From Bradyrhizobium erythrophlei (GTDB lineage: Bacteria > Pseudomonadota > Alphaproteobacteria > Rhizobiales > Xanthobacteraceae), in NCBI RefSeq assembly GCF_900129505.1, contig NZ_LT670818.1, forward strand, positions 2,976,001 through 3,040,000: 64,000 bases of DNA, given 5' to 3'. Below are positions 23,475-32,000 of the stretch, in pieces. Both the position numbers and the translations under genes were made by a program. Numbering within the stretch: the stretch's first letter is position 1; the number at the start of each line of letters is the position of its first letter. The notes beneath the pieces were generated by a model that was not told where the DNA came from, ran no database searches, and worked only from the letters and a program-made list of their open reading frames with translations.

Positions 23475-23822
23475 TCAATTGTTTCGGGGAGAGCGCAAAA
23501 ATAACGGCAGCTCTTCGTCGTCGTCCAGCCCGCTAAGCGGTTCAATCTCGGGCTCTGGAATACGTGGCTCAATCTCAGACTCTGAAATGGGTGCTTCAAT
23601 CTCGGGCTCCGAAATTTTGTAAGACTTGCATTCCAAACGAGCCCATTTGAGTGCCTGAGAATAGTCCGGACAGCGGAGGATTATCTCTTGGCCCCGAACT
23701 GAAACCACGACGTCGCAAATCTTGGACGCTTTATGGCGTCGGATGAATACCTGCGGGGAAGTGAACTGCTCAATCATTTGGTGACGCCGAGCGCTGCGAC
23801 CGTACAATCCGACTTGCGTCAT
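23475..23822 (-). CDS. Hypothetical protein with acidic (E/S)PEIE-type C-terminal repeats
   Basis: 115 residues. The N-terminal part has IEQFTSPQVFIRRHKASKICDVVVSVRGQEIILRCPDYSQALKWARLE, which could be a small beta-rich domain. The C-terminal part is a degenerate acidic repeat (SEPEIEA, SESEIEP, PEPEIEP) ending DDDEELPLFLRSP. I recognise no family. The ATG at 23822 overlaps the stop of the preceding gene (ATGA), indicating translational coupling; an internal ATG at 23777 has no ribosome site. Confidence 0.55.
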   Translation of the reverse strand: MTQVGLYGRSARRHQMIEQFTSPQVFIRRHKASKICDVVVSVRGQEIILRCPDYSQALKWARLECKSYKISEPEIEAPISESEIEPRIPEPEIEPLSGLDDDEELPLFLRSPRNN

Positions 23823-24004
23823 GTCGCGGGTGGCGGCTCAATGTCCGGCGGCGTTATATCGAGCGTCGCGGCCGGTTCGTCAACTTTCGATTTAAGATCA
23901 GCCGCCTTGTCCATTAGAGCGGCGGAAATCTTGGGGTCCTTGGTTGCCTTGGCGATCCCAAACACGATCGCGGCTTGACGCACGAAGTACGGTTTGCCGA
24001 TCAC
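23819..24004 (-). CDS. Small hypothetical protein (RQAAxxxxxAKATKDPK type)
   Basis: 61 residues from a GTG at 24004 with GGGGA six bases before it: VIGKPYFVRQAAIVFGIAKATKDPKISAALMDKAADLKSKVDE, then a Pro-rich tail. The helical YxxRQAxxxxxLAxAxxDPxxxxxLxxxAxDLxxxxDE pattern is common in small rhizobial proteins of unknown function. It is translationally coupled to the acidic-repeat protein downstream. Confidence 0.65.
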   Translation of the reverse strand: MIGKPYFVRQAAIVFGIAKATKDPKISAALMDKAADLKSKVDEPAATLDITPPDIEPPPAT

Positions 24005-24316
24005 TGATTTTCCCCGTGGTTTCTCAGCGCGAACGCTTGACGCTGAATGGGGGAGATCGTTCCGGGCGGAATGTATAAAAGTGATCATAGCGGATTTAGG
24101 GCAACACATACACACCGGATCCCGAAACGTTTCTATGTCGCTAAGACGACATTCCGGAGTTATACGGAGTTCTCATCAACCAAAAGGACCACCACAAAAA
24201 TCAAAACGGACCAGTCACTTATCCGAGGGATGGAAAGGGGCCAGCACCGAAATTGACATGGAAACAAAAAGTGAACATTCTCCCTGACGTCCCAATCTGC
24301 CGATGAGTTTGCCAGA

Positions 24317-24571
24317 ATGTCATCAGCCCCCAACCCACAATCCGACACCGACCAGCTAGAGGCGCCCGCCGATCAGGCTGTCGCGGCCTGTGGCGGTGAC
24401 GCTCGCGAGGCGGTCAAGGCGCTGATCGTCGCCAACCATTTTCTCGAAACTGATCTGGAAAAACTGAAGGCGGCGGCCTCGGTGGGCTTTCAGCTACCGG
24501 TCGACGTTGGAGAAAGCCGTTTCGAGGACATCACCGATTGGTTGCCACGTGCGGCCATCGAATTGAATTAG
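24317..24571 (+). CDS. Small conserved rhizobial protein with a replaced C-terminus
   Basis: 84 residues. The middle, DQAVAACGGDAREAVKALIVANHFLETDLEKLKAAASVG, matches small rhizobial proteins (DQAIAACGGDxRxALKALIxANEYLExELExLxAAVSxGYxRG) whose function is unknown. In those the protein ends within about ten residues; here it runs on as FQLPVDVGESRFEDITDW, which is antisense to the last 78 bases of the neighbouring solute-binding protein gene. The tail is therefore probably read-through from truncation by the junction. No strong ribosome site. Upstream, 24005-24316 contains nothing else recognisable. Confidence 0.55.
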   Translation: MSSAPNPQSDTDQLEAPADQAVAACGGDAREAVKALIVANHFLETDLEKLKAAASVGFQLPVDVGESRFEDITDWLPRAAIELN

Positions 24572-25714
24572 CCGCAGGTGTTTGATCGGCCGAAAATTCC
24601 AAGGTCCCGTGCTGATTTTGATCCCAGGTAGCAAAACGGAGCCTTGGTAGTCCTTAAGGGCCGCGGCTTGCTTCATGACGTTCTCGCGAGACAGGTCATT
24701 GCCGCACTGCTTGAGCACTTGCACCAGTGTCTCGGCGGCCGCGTAGCCGAAGACGGCGGCGCCGTCGTCTTTGCCTCCGGCCCGACTATATTTGTCAACA
24801 AATGACTGCCAGTCCTTTTTGGCTTGTTCGTCCTTCCAAGCTGGATCATTTGCATCCTTCAAGAAGGCGGCTGTCATCACGCCCACAGCATTCTCCAAGC
24901 CAGCAGGCCTTAGCGCCGTCGCAATCGATGAAGCCATATGGCTAAAAATGAACAGAGGGTGCCAATTTAACTCCGCCGCTATTTGGAGTACTTTTGCTGC
25001 GTTTTCAGGCGCTCCCGCAAATACCAAAATCTCGGCTCCTGATTGCTTCAAGATCGATACGTGCGTGTCCAGATGCTCATCTGCCATATCGTACGCGATA
25101 TCGACCCTGATCATACGGGCGACGTTACCGAGCCCGTCCTCCAACCCCTTGATTATTTCCCGACCGACTTGATCGTTCTGCCAAAGAGCTACAATCCTGC
25201 TTCTAGGGTAGAACGCCTGTATATAGTTGGCGTAAATGCGCCCCTCTTCCCGAAATGAGGGCTGCCAACCCATTGTCCACGGAAACATCGATGGATCGCT
25301 CAGATGATCGTCTCCGGAGGCGATAAAAAGTTGAGGAATTTGCCTTTCATTCAAGTATGTGCGAACGGCAAAGTTGCCCGGAGTACCGAAAGAGCCGAAC
25401 ATCAACGAGACGTCGTCTTCTTCGATAAGACGGCGCGTAAGCTCTAGGGCGATCACCGGATTGGATTTGTCATCATATGAGATAAACTGCACCTTACGGC
25501 CGCTAATCCCGCCGCGCTCGTTGATCATCTCAAAATACGCTGCTTCGGCTTTCCCAATCGCCCCGAAGACCTCCAAATTTCCACTATAGGGCATGAGATT
25601 GCCGATACGAATTTCAGTGTCGGTCACGCCATGTACGCGCACTCGCTCGGAGATCGCGCTCAATGAAGTGAGTGCCAAGACAATCGCGACGAGCTTTAGG
25701 ACCCACGTTTGCAT
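24494..25714 (-). CDS. ABC transporter substrate-binding protein, branched-chain amino acid type (second copy)
   Basis: 406 residues. A Sec-type signal (MQTWVLKLVAIVLALTSLSA) precedes a type I periplasmic binding fold: DTEIRIGNLMPYSGNLEVFGAIGKAEAAYFEMINERGGISGRKVQFISYDDKSNPVIALELTRRLIEEDDV, LMFGSFGTPGNFAVRTYL, and near the C-terminus LRLIQFDGRTWQPIGDVL. It is clearly paralogous to the protein at 11102-12331 (shared ALELTRRLIE, FGSxGT and SRENVMKQA/TRANVLKQA), though the signal peptides differ. No permease or ATPase neighbours. It has GC content and codon use closer to the island than to the core, suggesting later arrival. Confidence 0.9.
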   Translation of the reverse strand: MQTWVLKLVAIVLALTSLSAISERVRVHGVTDTEIRIGNLMPYSGNLEVFGAIGKAEAAYFEMINERGGISGRKVQFISYDDKSNPVIALELTRRLIEEDDVSLMFGSFGTPGNFAVRTYLNERQIPQLFIASGDDHLSDPSMFPWTMGWQPSFREEGRIYANYIQAFYPRSRIVALWQNDQVGREIIKGLEDGLGNVARMIRVDIAYDMADEHLDTHVSILKQSGAEILVFAGAPENAAKVLQIAAELNWHPLFIFSHMASSIATALRPAGLENAVGVMTAAFLKDANDPAWKDEQAKKDWQSFVDKYSRAGGKDDGAAVFGYAAAETLVQVLKQCGNDLSRENVMKQAAALKDYQGSVLLPGIKISTGPWNFRPIKHLRLIQFDGRTWQPIGDVLETAFSNVDR

Positions 25715-26022
25715 CGGATCAACTCAATTACAAAAGCCCATCGCTTGCTGACGATGGGATAGTTGGGCTCGCGCGCGACGATCGGTGACGCACAGCGCTG
25801 CACCGCCACGAAGCATGATGAACTCACGCCGCCGTATGTGCCTCCCGCAAGATCACCCTTGTTCAATACGTAAAGCCTAGCACTTTGCTGCCGGGCAACG
25901 AATGAAAAATGGTCACAAACGATGTCAAAAAGCTGAACAGACTCAATGTCCGGTAATGGGATGGTCCGGCCGTGCTCCTGTCCTTCCAGCAATAGAATGC
26001 TGGGAAGGGGCGGCCCGAGCAT
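25696..26022 (-). CDS. Hypothetical protein, weakly supported
   Basis: 108 codons ending 19 bases inside the solute-binding gene start. The 5' third overlaps the edge of the 71-bp repeat neighbourhood. YVLNKGDLAGGTYGGVSSSCFVAVQRCASPIVAREPNYPIVSKRW may be a remnant of a real protein, but I do not recognise it. No ribosome site. Confidence 0.25.
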   Translation of the reverse strand: MLGPPLPSILLLEGQEHGRTIPLPDIESVQLFDIVCDHFSFVARQQSARLYVLNKGDLAGGTYGGVSSSCFVAVQRCASPIVAREPNYPIVSKRWAFVIELIRCKRGS

Positions 26023-26053
26023 AACAAACCAGGCAAGGCTGACGTGCGAACAT

Positions 26054-26124
26054 CCATCCTTCGAGACGCGGCCAAGGGGCCGCTCCCGCCGCGATAACGG
26101 CGAAGCCGTTACGCGGGGATGAGG
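26054..26124. repeat. 71-bp repeat, right member of the inverted pair
   Basis: The reverse complement of this segment matches 16136-16206 at about 90%. It begins ccatccttcgagacgcggcc and ends cgttacgcggggatgagg. It lies 44 bases downstream of the TIGR02186 gene stop. Confidence 0.85.
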
Positions 26125-26167
26125 TCCGAGATATACTCACGACTCCGCAGGATGAGGATTTCCCGAA

Positions 26168-26959
26168 TCAATCCTTCCTGAACACGATCGAGGCGATCCA
26201 GCCGGTCATCAGCGCCATGCAGGCGGTGACTAGGCCATAGATCAGGCCGTTCTGGCGCGCGGTGGTGGCGACGAACTGTTCGAATCCCACCTTGACGATT
26301 TCGAACGCGGTGTCGGTCTTGGTCACCAGCGCGCCGTCGGAAAACAGCTTGATCTCGACGTCATAGGTGCCGATCGGCACTTCGGCCGGAAGCGGGATGC
26401 CGGTGCGAAACAGCGTCGGCGTCAGGAAGGTGACCGCGCTTGTATCCTCGCGGTAGAGGCCGTGTTCGCGGCGCAGTCGCACGAAGGCGCTGCGGAACGC
26501 GTCGTTGGGCACCACGTCGGCGTAATCGGGCCCGACGCGCTGGGTCAGCAGCACATTGTTGAGGCCGAGCTGCTGGCGCCGTTCGACCTCGGGCGACGCG
26601 ATGGCGTCGAACGGCCGGTTGGCAAACAGCGCGAGATAGGTCGGCACCTGCAGGAATTGCCGGTAGTCGGTGTTGATCCAGATGCCGAATTTGCGTTCCT
26701 TGCGGCGCGTCACCATGTCCGCGCGCGGCCCGCTCACGGTCACCACGAGATCGTAGGCGTTGCGGGTCGCGGGCGTCGCGGCGTCCTTCTCGACCGAGCC
26801 GAACAGCACCAGCTCTTCGCCGGAATAATTCGGCGTCACCGTGACCCGGTGGTTGGACACCGACACGATCAGCCGCTCCGCGCGCGCCGGCGGTGCCGGC
26901 AAAAGCGCGCCCAGCACCAGCGCGGCGACGACGGCAGCGAGTGAGGCGCGCCCGCTCAT
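26168..26959 (-). CDS. TIGR02186-family transmembrane protein
   Basis: 263 residues: cleavable signal peptide (ASLAAVVAALVLGALLPAPPARA), a periplasmic domain beginning ERLIVSVSNHRVTVTPNYSGEELVLFGSVE, and one C-terminal membrane span (LIYGLVTACMALMTGWIASIVF) with a short basic tail. This is the alphaproteobacterial TIGR02186 family, almost always adjacent to a TSUP exporter and presumed to be its accessory subunit. The start codon overlaps the exporter stop (ATGA), consistent with a single translated unit. No catalytic motif is visible. Confidence 0.92.
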   Translation of the reverse strand: MSGRASLAAVVAALVLGALLPAPPARAERLIVSVSNHRVTVTPNYSGEELVLFGSVEKDAATPATRNAYDLVVTVSGPRADMVTRRKERKFGIWINTDYRQFLQVPTYLALFANRPFDAIASPEVERRQQLGLNNVLLTQRVGPDYADVVPNDAFRSAFVRLRREHGLYREDTSAVTFLTPTLFRTGIPLPAEVPIGTYDVEIKLFSDGALVTKTDTAFEIVKVGFEQFVATTARQNGLIYGLVTACMALMTGWIASIVFRKD

Positions 26960-27882
26960 CCGGCGCCTCCGGTTTCCCGGATGGTGAAGAGATCGTCGGG
27001 CCGGATCACGAGCTCGATCGCAAAGCGGATTCCGACCGCGAGCACCAACAGTCCCAGCAACAGCCGCAGATGTTCGCCGCGGATCTTCTGGCCGGCGCGG
27101 GCGCCGAACTGCGCGCCGGTGACACCGCCGACCATCAGGATCAGCGCCAGCACGGCGTCGACCAGATGGTTGGTGACGGCGTGCAACAGGGTGGCGAACA
27201 GCATGGTGACCAGCGTCAGCACCATCGAGGTGCCGATCACGGTCGCAGTTGGCACCCGCAACAGATAGATCATGATCGGGACCAGGATGAAGCCGCCGCC
27301 GACGCCCATCACCGCGCCGATAAAGCCGATGATGGTGCCGACCACGATCACCGGAATCACCGACAGATAGATCTTGGAGCGCTTGAAGCGCATCTTCAGC
27401 GGCAGGCCATGAATCCAGCCATGGCTTCCCGAGCGGCGCAACGGCACCGCCACGCCGCGGCGAACGCGCAACAGCGCGCGCAGCCCCTCCCAGAACATCA
27501 GTCCGCCGACGCTGCTCAGAAGCACCACATAGGACAGCGCGATCATCAGGTCGAGCTGGCCGAGCGAGCGCAACAGCGTGAAGGTCCAGACGCCGAGCAT
27601 GGTGCCAACGGTGCCGCCGCTCAGCAGCACCATGGCCAGCGCCGGATCGATGGCGCGGCGGCGCCAGTAGGACAGCGCGCCGGAAAACGACGAGGCCGCG
27701 ATGTGGCTAGCGACGGAGGCGACCGCGACCGCGGGCGCGATGCCGATGAAGATCAGGAGCGGCGTCATCAGAAACCCGCCGCCGATCCCGAACATGCCCG
27801 ACACGAAACCCACCGCCGCGCCCATCGCCAGGATGAGGAAAACGTTGACCGGCAGGTCGGCGATCGGGAGGTACAGCTGCAC
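26956..27882 (-). CDS. TSUP-family (TauE/SafE) sulfite/organosulfonate exporter
   Basis: 308 residues with eight or nine hydrophobic spans in two repeats. Each repeat carries a Gly-rich motif: VGFVSGMFGIGGGFLMTPLLIFIGI near 24-48 and GFIGAVMGVGGGFILVPIMIYLLRVP near 160-185, the diagnostic TauE signature. The family moves sulfite, sulfoacetate or related anions across the inner membrane. A cytoplasmic basic loop (GLRALLRVRRGVAVPLRRSG) separates the halves. The following gene encodes the TIGR02186 partner, co-translated. The promoter must lie in 27883-28110, where no other gene is present. Confidence 0.94.
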   Translation of the reverse strand: MQLYLPIADLPVNVFLILAMGAAVGFVSGMFGIGGGFLMTPLLIFIGIAPAVAVASVASHIAASSFSGALSYWRRRAIDPALAMVLLSGGTVGTMLGVWTFTLLRSLGQLDLMIALSYVVLLSSVGGLMFWEGLRALLRVRRGVAVPLRRSGSHGWIHGLPLKMRFKRSKIYLSVIPVIVVGTIIGFIGAVMGVGGGFILVPIMIYLLRVPTATVIGTSMVLTLVTMLFATLLHAVTNHLVDAVLALILMVGGVTGAQFGARAGQKIRGEHLRLLLGLLVLAVGIRFAIELVIRPDDLFTIRETGGAG

Positions 27883-28111
27883 GCGCGTCCGCTTTTTTTG
27901 ATTGAGCCGTGCGCCCGGCCGGGACCGCGTTCGGCTTGGTGCTAAAAATCGAACAAGTGGGATTCGGTTTGCACGACAAGCGCGCGCGAACGCGGATCGA
28001 CACCCCCTGCATAACCGAATTCGCTTCCGGGAGGGACTAAAGAATCCGCTGCCAGCGGGCTATTTTGACGCGGCCCGCCGCGCAGCTTCGGATGGGGTGA
28101 ATAATTCAGAT

Positions 28112-28139
28112 TAACGAGCCAGATCAACGTGTCTGGCTC
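28112..28139 (-). terminator. Hairpin at the stop codon of the ClpP-like gene
   Basis: GAGCCAGA, CACGTTGA, TCTGGCTC (minus strand) is a perfect 8-base stem directly after or overlapping the TGA, followed by GTTAAT. Probable terminator, without a classic T-run. Confidence 0.6.
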
Positions 28140-28941
28140 AAGGCGTCCGGGCAGGCTCAGTGACGAGCTTCATCGCCGCGGCTTCCCTGACGCCGAGCCA
28201 GCGGATGTCGCTGGTTTCGGACATGGCCTCCACCACCGAAGAGGAGACCCCCATCCTGGTCATATAGCTCAGGACCACTCCCGTGGTCCGCTGGGTCTCG
28301 GCGACGGGGTCGTGCCCGGGCACGGATGTCACAAACCGATGGACCCCGAGCTTCGAGCCTTCGATGCCGTAACGGCTCTTGCCGCCGGCGTAGACCAGTA
28401 CGCAGGCGCTCGCGCAATAGGAAGGCCTGACCTGGCCGGAGCCGTCGACGACGCCGACGGCGGTGTCCAATCCGCGCGAGCGAATGATTTCGCCGATGAT
28501 CATGGCCTGGTTCAGATCGCCGCCCGGAGAGGACATCACTATGGTGTCGCCGGGTGCGAGATGGGCTTCATCGAGCCTGTCGCGGAACCAGCCTGCGGCG
28601 GCGGCGCCGATCTTCCCCCTGATGAACAAGGCCGGCCGGCCGCGGCCTTCACCATCGATGTCGGCATTTGCAACCGGCGATGACGTCATGCTCGGGGCGA
28701 AATACTGATCTCTCCAATAGGCCCAGGCCTCCGGCCTCGACAGGTCCCGGTAGGCGCGGATGCCGATGCCGCTCGCCACGAGCATAAAGAGCACGGCCGA
28801 CCACAGAGGCCGCCTGCTTCGGGTGGGTCGGGGTGGCGGCGCCGCGGGCGGCCCGGCCGGCCTGCGCGGCGGTGCGACCCGGGGCCCGGTCGGGGACCTC
28901 TGGAATTCGCCGCTTCCGTCCTGACGATCATCGAAAGACAA
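28138..28941 (-). CDS. Membrane-anchored ClpP/crotonase-fold (COG3904-type) protein
   Basis: About 267 residues: a Pro-rich cytoplasmic head (RVAPPRRPAGPPAAPPPRPTRSRR), one membrane span (PLWSAVLFMLVASGIGIRAY), then a periplasmic ClpP-like domain. GKIGAAAAGWFRDRL, DTIVMSSPGGDLNQAMIIGEIIRSRGLDTAV and SYCASACVLVYAGGKSRYGIEGSKLGVHRF reproduce the COG3904 pattern: the SPGG oxyanion turn, CASAC in place of the serine-protease nucleophile helix, and GVHRF with a His. A hydrolytic role is therefore uncertain. The TTG at 28941 has GAGAGG seven bases upstream; the ATG at 29001 has no ribosome site and would add 20 residues unlike the family. Confidence 0.75.
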   Translation of the reverse strand: MSFDDRQDGSGEFQRSPTGPRVAPPRRPAGPPAAPPPRPTRSRRPLWSAVLFMLVASGIGIRAYRDLSRPEAWAYWRDQYFAPSMTSSPVANADIDGEGRGRPALFIRGKIGAAAAGWFRDRLDEAHLAPGDTIVMSSPGGDLNQAMIIGEIIRSRGLDTAVGVVDGSGQVRPSYCASACVLVYAGGKSRYGIEGSKLGVHRFVTSVPGHDPVAETQRTTGVVLSYMTRMGVSSSVVEAMSETSDIRWLGVREAAAMKLVTEPARTP

Positions 28942-29062
28942 ATGATCCTCTCGGCAACTCGAGTTGTCCCGGACGTCGAGCCTCCGGGCGCGCGCAGTCA
29001 ATGACGAGCCTGTCTATGCGGCATTGTCGAGGAGGAATATGACGGCGATACCGCCGGATGCG

Positions 29063-32000
29063 TCAATGGGCGGAGGCGGTTCGCTTGGTCGCAACCGGCT
29101 TGGCCGCGGGCTTGACGGGTTTACCCTGGACCTGTGCCGGCCCCGGCGCCGCGTCCCATCCGCCGGCCGGACTTGCCACGTTGATGGCGTCGTCGGGCTG
29201 GGGTTCGGCCGTGAAGGTCTGGAGCGCCAGCTTGGCCGCGGCCAGCGATTGAGGATCGAGCCGCTTGGCGACATCGTCGCGTTTGCGCGCGGCATCCGCA
29301 TCGCCCTGCGCCGCCGCCAGGCTGAACCATTTGAAGGATTCGGCGAGGTTCTGTTCGACCCCGATGCCACGGGCATAGAGGATGCCGAGGTTGAACTGGC
29401 TGTCGGCGACGCCGCGATCGGCGGCCTTGCGGAACCATTGCGAGGCGCTCTTGTAGTTGGCGCCATTGCCGCCGCCATCGGCGTCAAGCACGGCCAGATT
29501 GTGCATCGCCTTGGCGTTGCCGCGCTCGGCGGCCTGCAGGTAATAACGCCGCGCGATATCGATGTCCTTCTTCACACTCAGGCCCTTCTCGTAGAAAGTC
29601 CCGAGCCTGAAGATCGCCGGCACTACGCGGGCCTGGGCCGCGCGGTCGTACCATTTGGCGGCTTCGTCGAAATTCTGCGCCACGCCCTTGCCTTCGGCGA
29701 AACGCACGCCGACCTCGTAGGCCGCGGTGGGATCGCCCTTCAACGCGGCCGCGCGCAGCATTGGACCGCCGATGCCATCCGGCAAGTTCTCGCTCGGCGG
29801 GACCTGCACCTGACCGAGCTTTCGGCCGGCCGAGGACGGCTGCGCAGCCGGGATCGCGCCGGTGATATCGTTGGACGTGACCGGCGAGCCCGGGCTTTGC
29901 GGGATCGCGACCGAGGCGCCGTCGGGGCTGCTCGGCGCGGCGCTGTTGAGCGATTGCCGGCCGATCGGGGTCGGCGAAGTCATCGAGGGCGTCACCGGAT
30001 CCGGCACCACCGGCCTGGCGCTGTCTTCCGCGGGCGGCTGCGCCGCGGCCGGTGACTCGCTCGAATGCTCGATCGCGGCAGTCGGCGGCGCGCTGCCGCC
30101 ATCGAGCAGCGACATCCCCAACTTGAAGGTGCCAAGCACGATCACGACCACGCTCGCGGCGACCAGAAGCGAGCGGATCTTGGAGGTGATCGTCGATCCC
30201 TCCTTGGCCTTGTCGCCGGCGGTGGTCCTGATCGAGCCTCGGCCGGCCTTGCCGTCAGCGGGTTGCGCGGCCGCGGCGGCCTGCGCGGCGCGGCGGGCGG
30301 CGGCGATGAAGCTCGAGGTGCTGACCTTTTCGCCGCTCTTCAGGGCGGCGGCCGGAATCTCGCTGATGGCGCTTTCGGAAGCTGCGATGCGCTCCGACGG
30401 CGACGCGGTGCGGCCGGTCGGCCGAGTACCCGGTTCGAGCGGATGGTCGGGCGGCAGGCTCGGCTCGATCGGGGTGCGCGTCTGCGTGTGCGGCTCGAGG
30501 ATCTCGCTGATGGCGCGCGGCGCCGCGATGGTCACGGCCGGTACCGGCGGTGGCGCGGCCTGGAATTCGCGGGGCGCCGCGGTGAAGTGTTCCTGTGCCG
30601 CGGCGGGGTTGGGCAATTCGGGTTTGGGCTGCGGCGGCGGTGCGACGCGAGCGGCGGCTGCCTGCGGGGCGGCTGCTTCCGGCGGGGGTGCGGTGGGCTG
30701 GGTGCGGACCGCGCGCAGGTCGCCTTCGATCATCGCCAGCCGGTCGACTACATGGCCGAGCGTATTGTGGACGGCCTCGAGCGAATCCTGGGTGTGGCGG
30801 CCTGTTTCCGTCTGGCTGAAGCGGATGTCGGACAATTCGCGCTTGACGAGATCGATCAGGCCCTTGTCAGCGGGCTCGGCTGCGTCGCGGCTGCTCTGCG
30901 CCAGCGCGGAGACGGTCGTATTCTGGTTTTCCAGATGGCGCAGAATGTCATGCAGCCCGTCCTCGACCCGTCCGAGGTCGACCGAGGGGCGCTGATCGGC
31001 CAGGGCTTCCAGCCGCTCGAGCAGATAGGACACGCGCTGCTCAAGATGGGCGAAGGCGGAGGCGTTGTCGGTGCCGACCGGCAGGCGGTCGATGCGGTCG
31101 GACAGCGCCCGCAGCGCGCCTTCGATCTGGTCGGTGTTTTCGGCCGGCGCCGGGCGTTCGCGGCTTTCCAGCGTCGAGGTCAGCGCCGCGATGCGCTGTT
31201 CGAGGATCGCGAAGGAATCGCTGTTGTCGCCGGCGCGGGACAGATGGTCGACCTTGGACGACAGCGTGTGTACGTCGTCGCTGAGCCGGGCCAGCGCGTC
31301 GTTGGAAGCGACATTGGAAACGATGGCGCGAAGTGCTGCGATGGCGCCTTCGAGCTGCTGCACCGTGGAGGGATCGTCATTGCTGCGCAGGATCAGGTCG
31401 AGTTTGGTGCCGAGATTGCGGATCGCCTCGTCATAGCCGGCCAGTTGCTCCGCCGGCATCAGCGAACGCAGCACTTCGCGAATTTCGCTCAACGCCCGTT
31501 CGATGCCGGAAAGCGCGTTGGCGTCGATGCCGTTCTGGCGGGTCTCGTCGATGCGGCGGGACAGCGAGCGGATTTCGTTTTCGATCGATTCGATCGCCCG
31601 GCGCGGCATCGCCTCGGTGATGGCCTGGCGGATCTCCGTGAGTTCGCTGCGGAACGCGGCGATCGATTGCTCGATCCCGTCGGGGCGCTGCAGCGCCTCG
31701 ATCTGGCTGGTGATCTTGAGCAGATGGCGTTCGAGCGAGGAAAAATCCGGGCTCGGAGGCGCTGCCGGTGCCATCGGGGCCGGTGCCATCGGGGCCGGCG
31801 CCATCGCGGGCGCCATCAGGGGTGCAATCGGCGGCGCGCTGCGCGGCGGCATCTGTCGCGGCGCCGGCGCATCGAGCTCATTCTGGCGCGCGGCGATTTC
31901 CGCGATCGCGAAATCGAACGAGGCCGGGCTGAGCGGCGGCGAGGGACGATAGACCTGGGCGGCGGCGCGCTCGACCATCTCGGTCTGGCGCTGCTTGTCC

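Noticed and set aside
16136..26124. Treating the 71-bp inverted repeats as insertion-sequence ends of a composite transposon
   Set aside because: No transposase gene, no target duplication visible, and the repeat resembles dispersed palindromic repeats.
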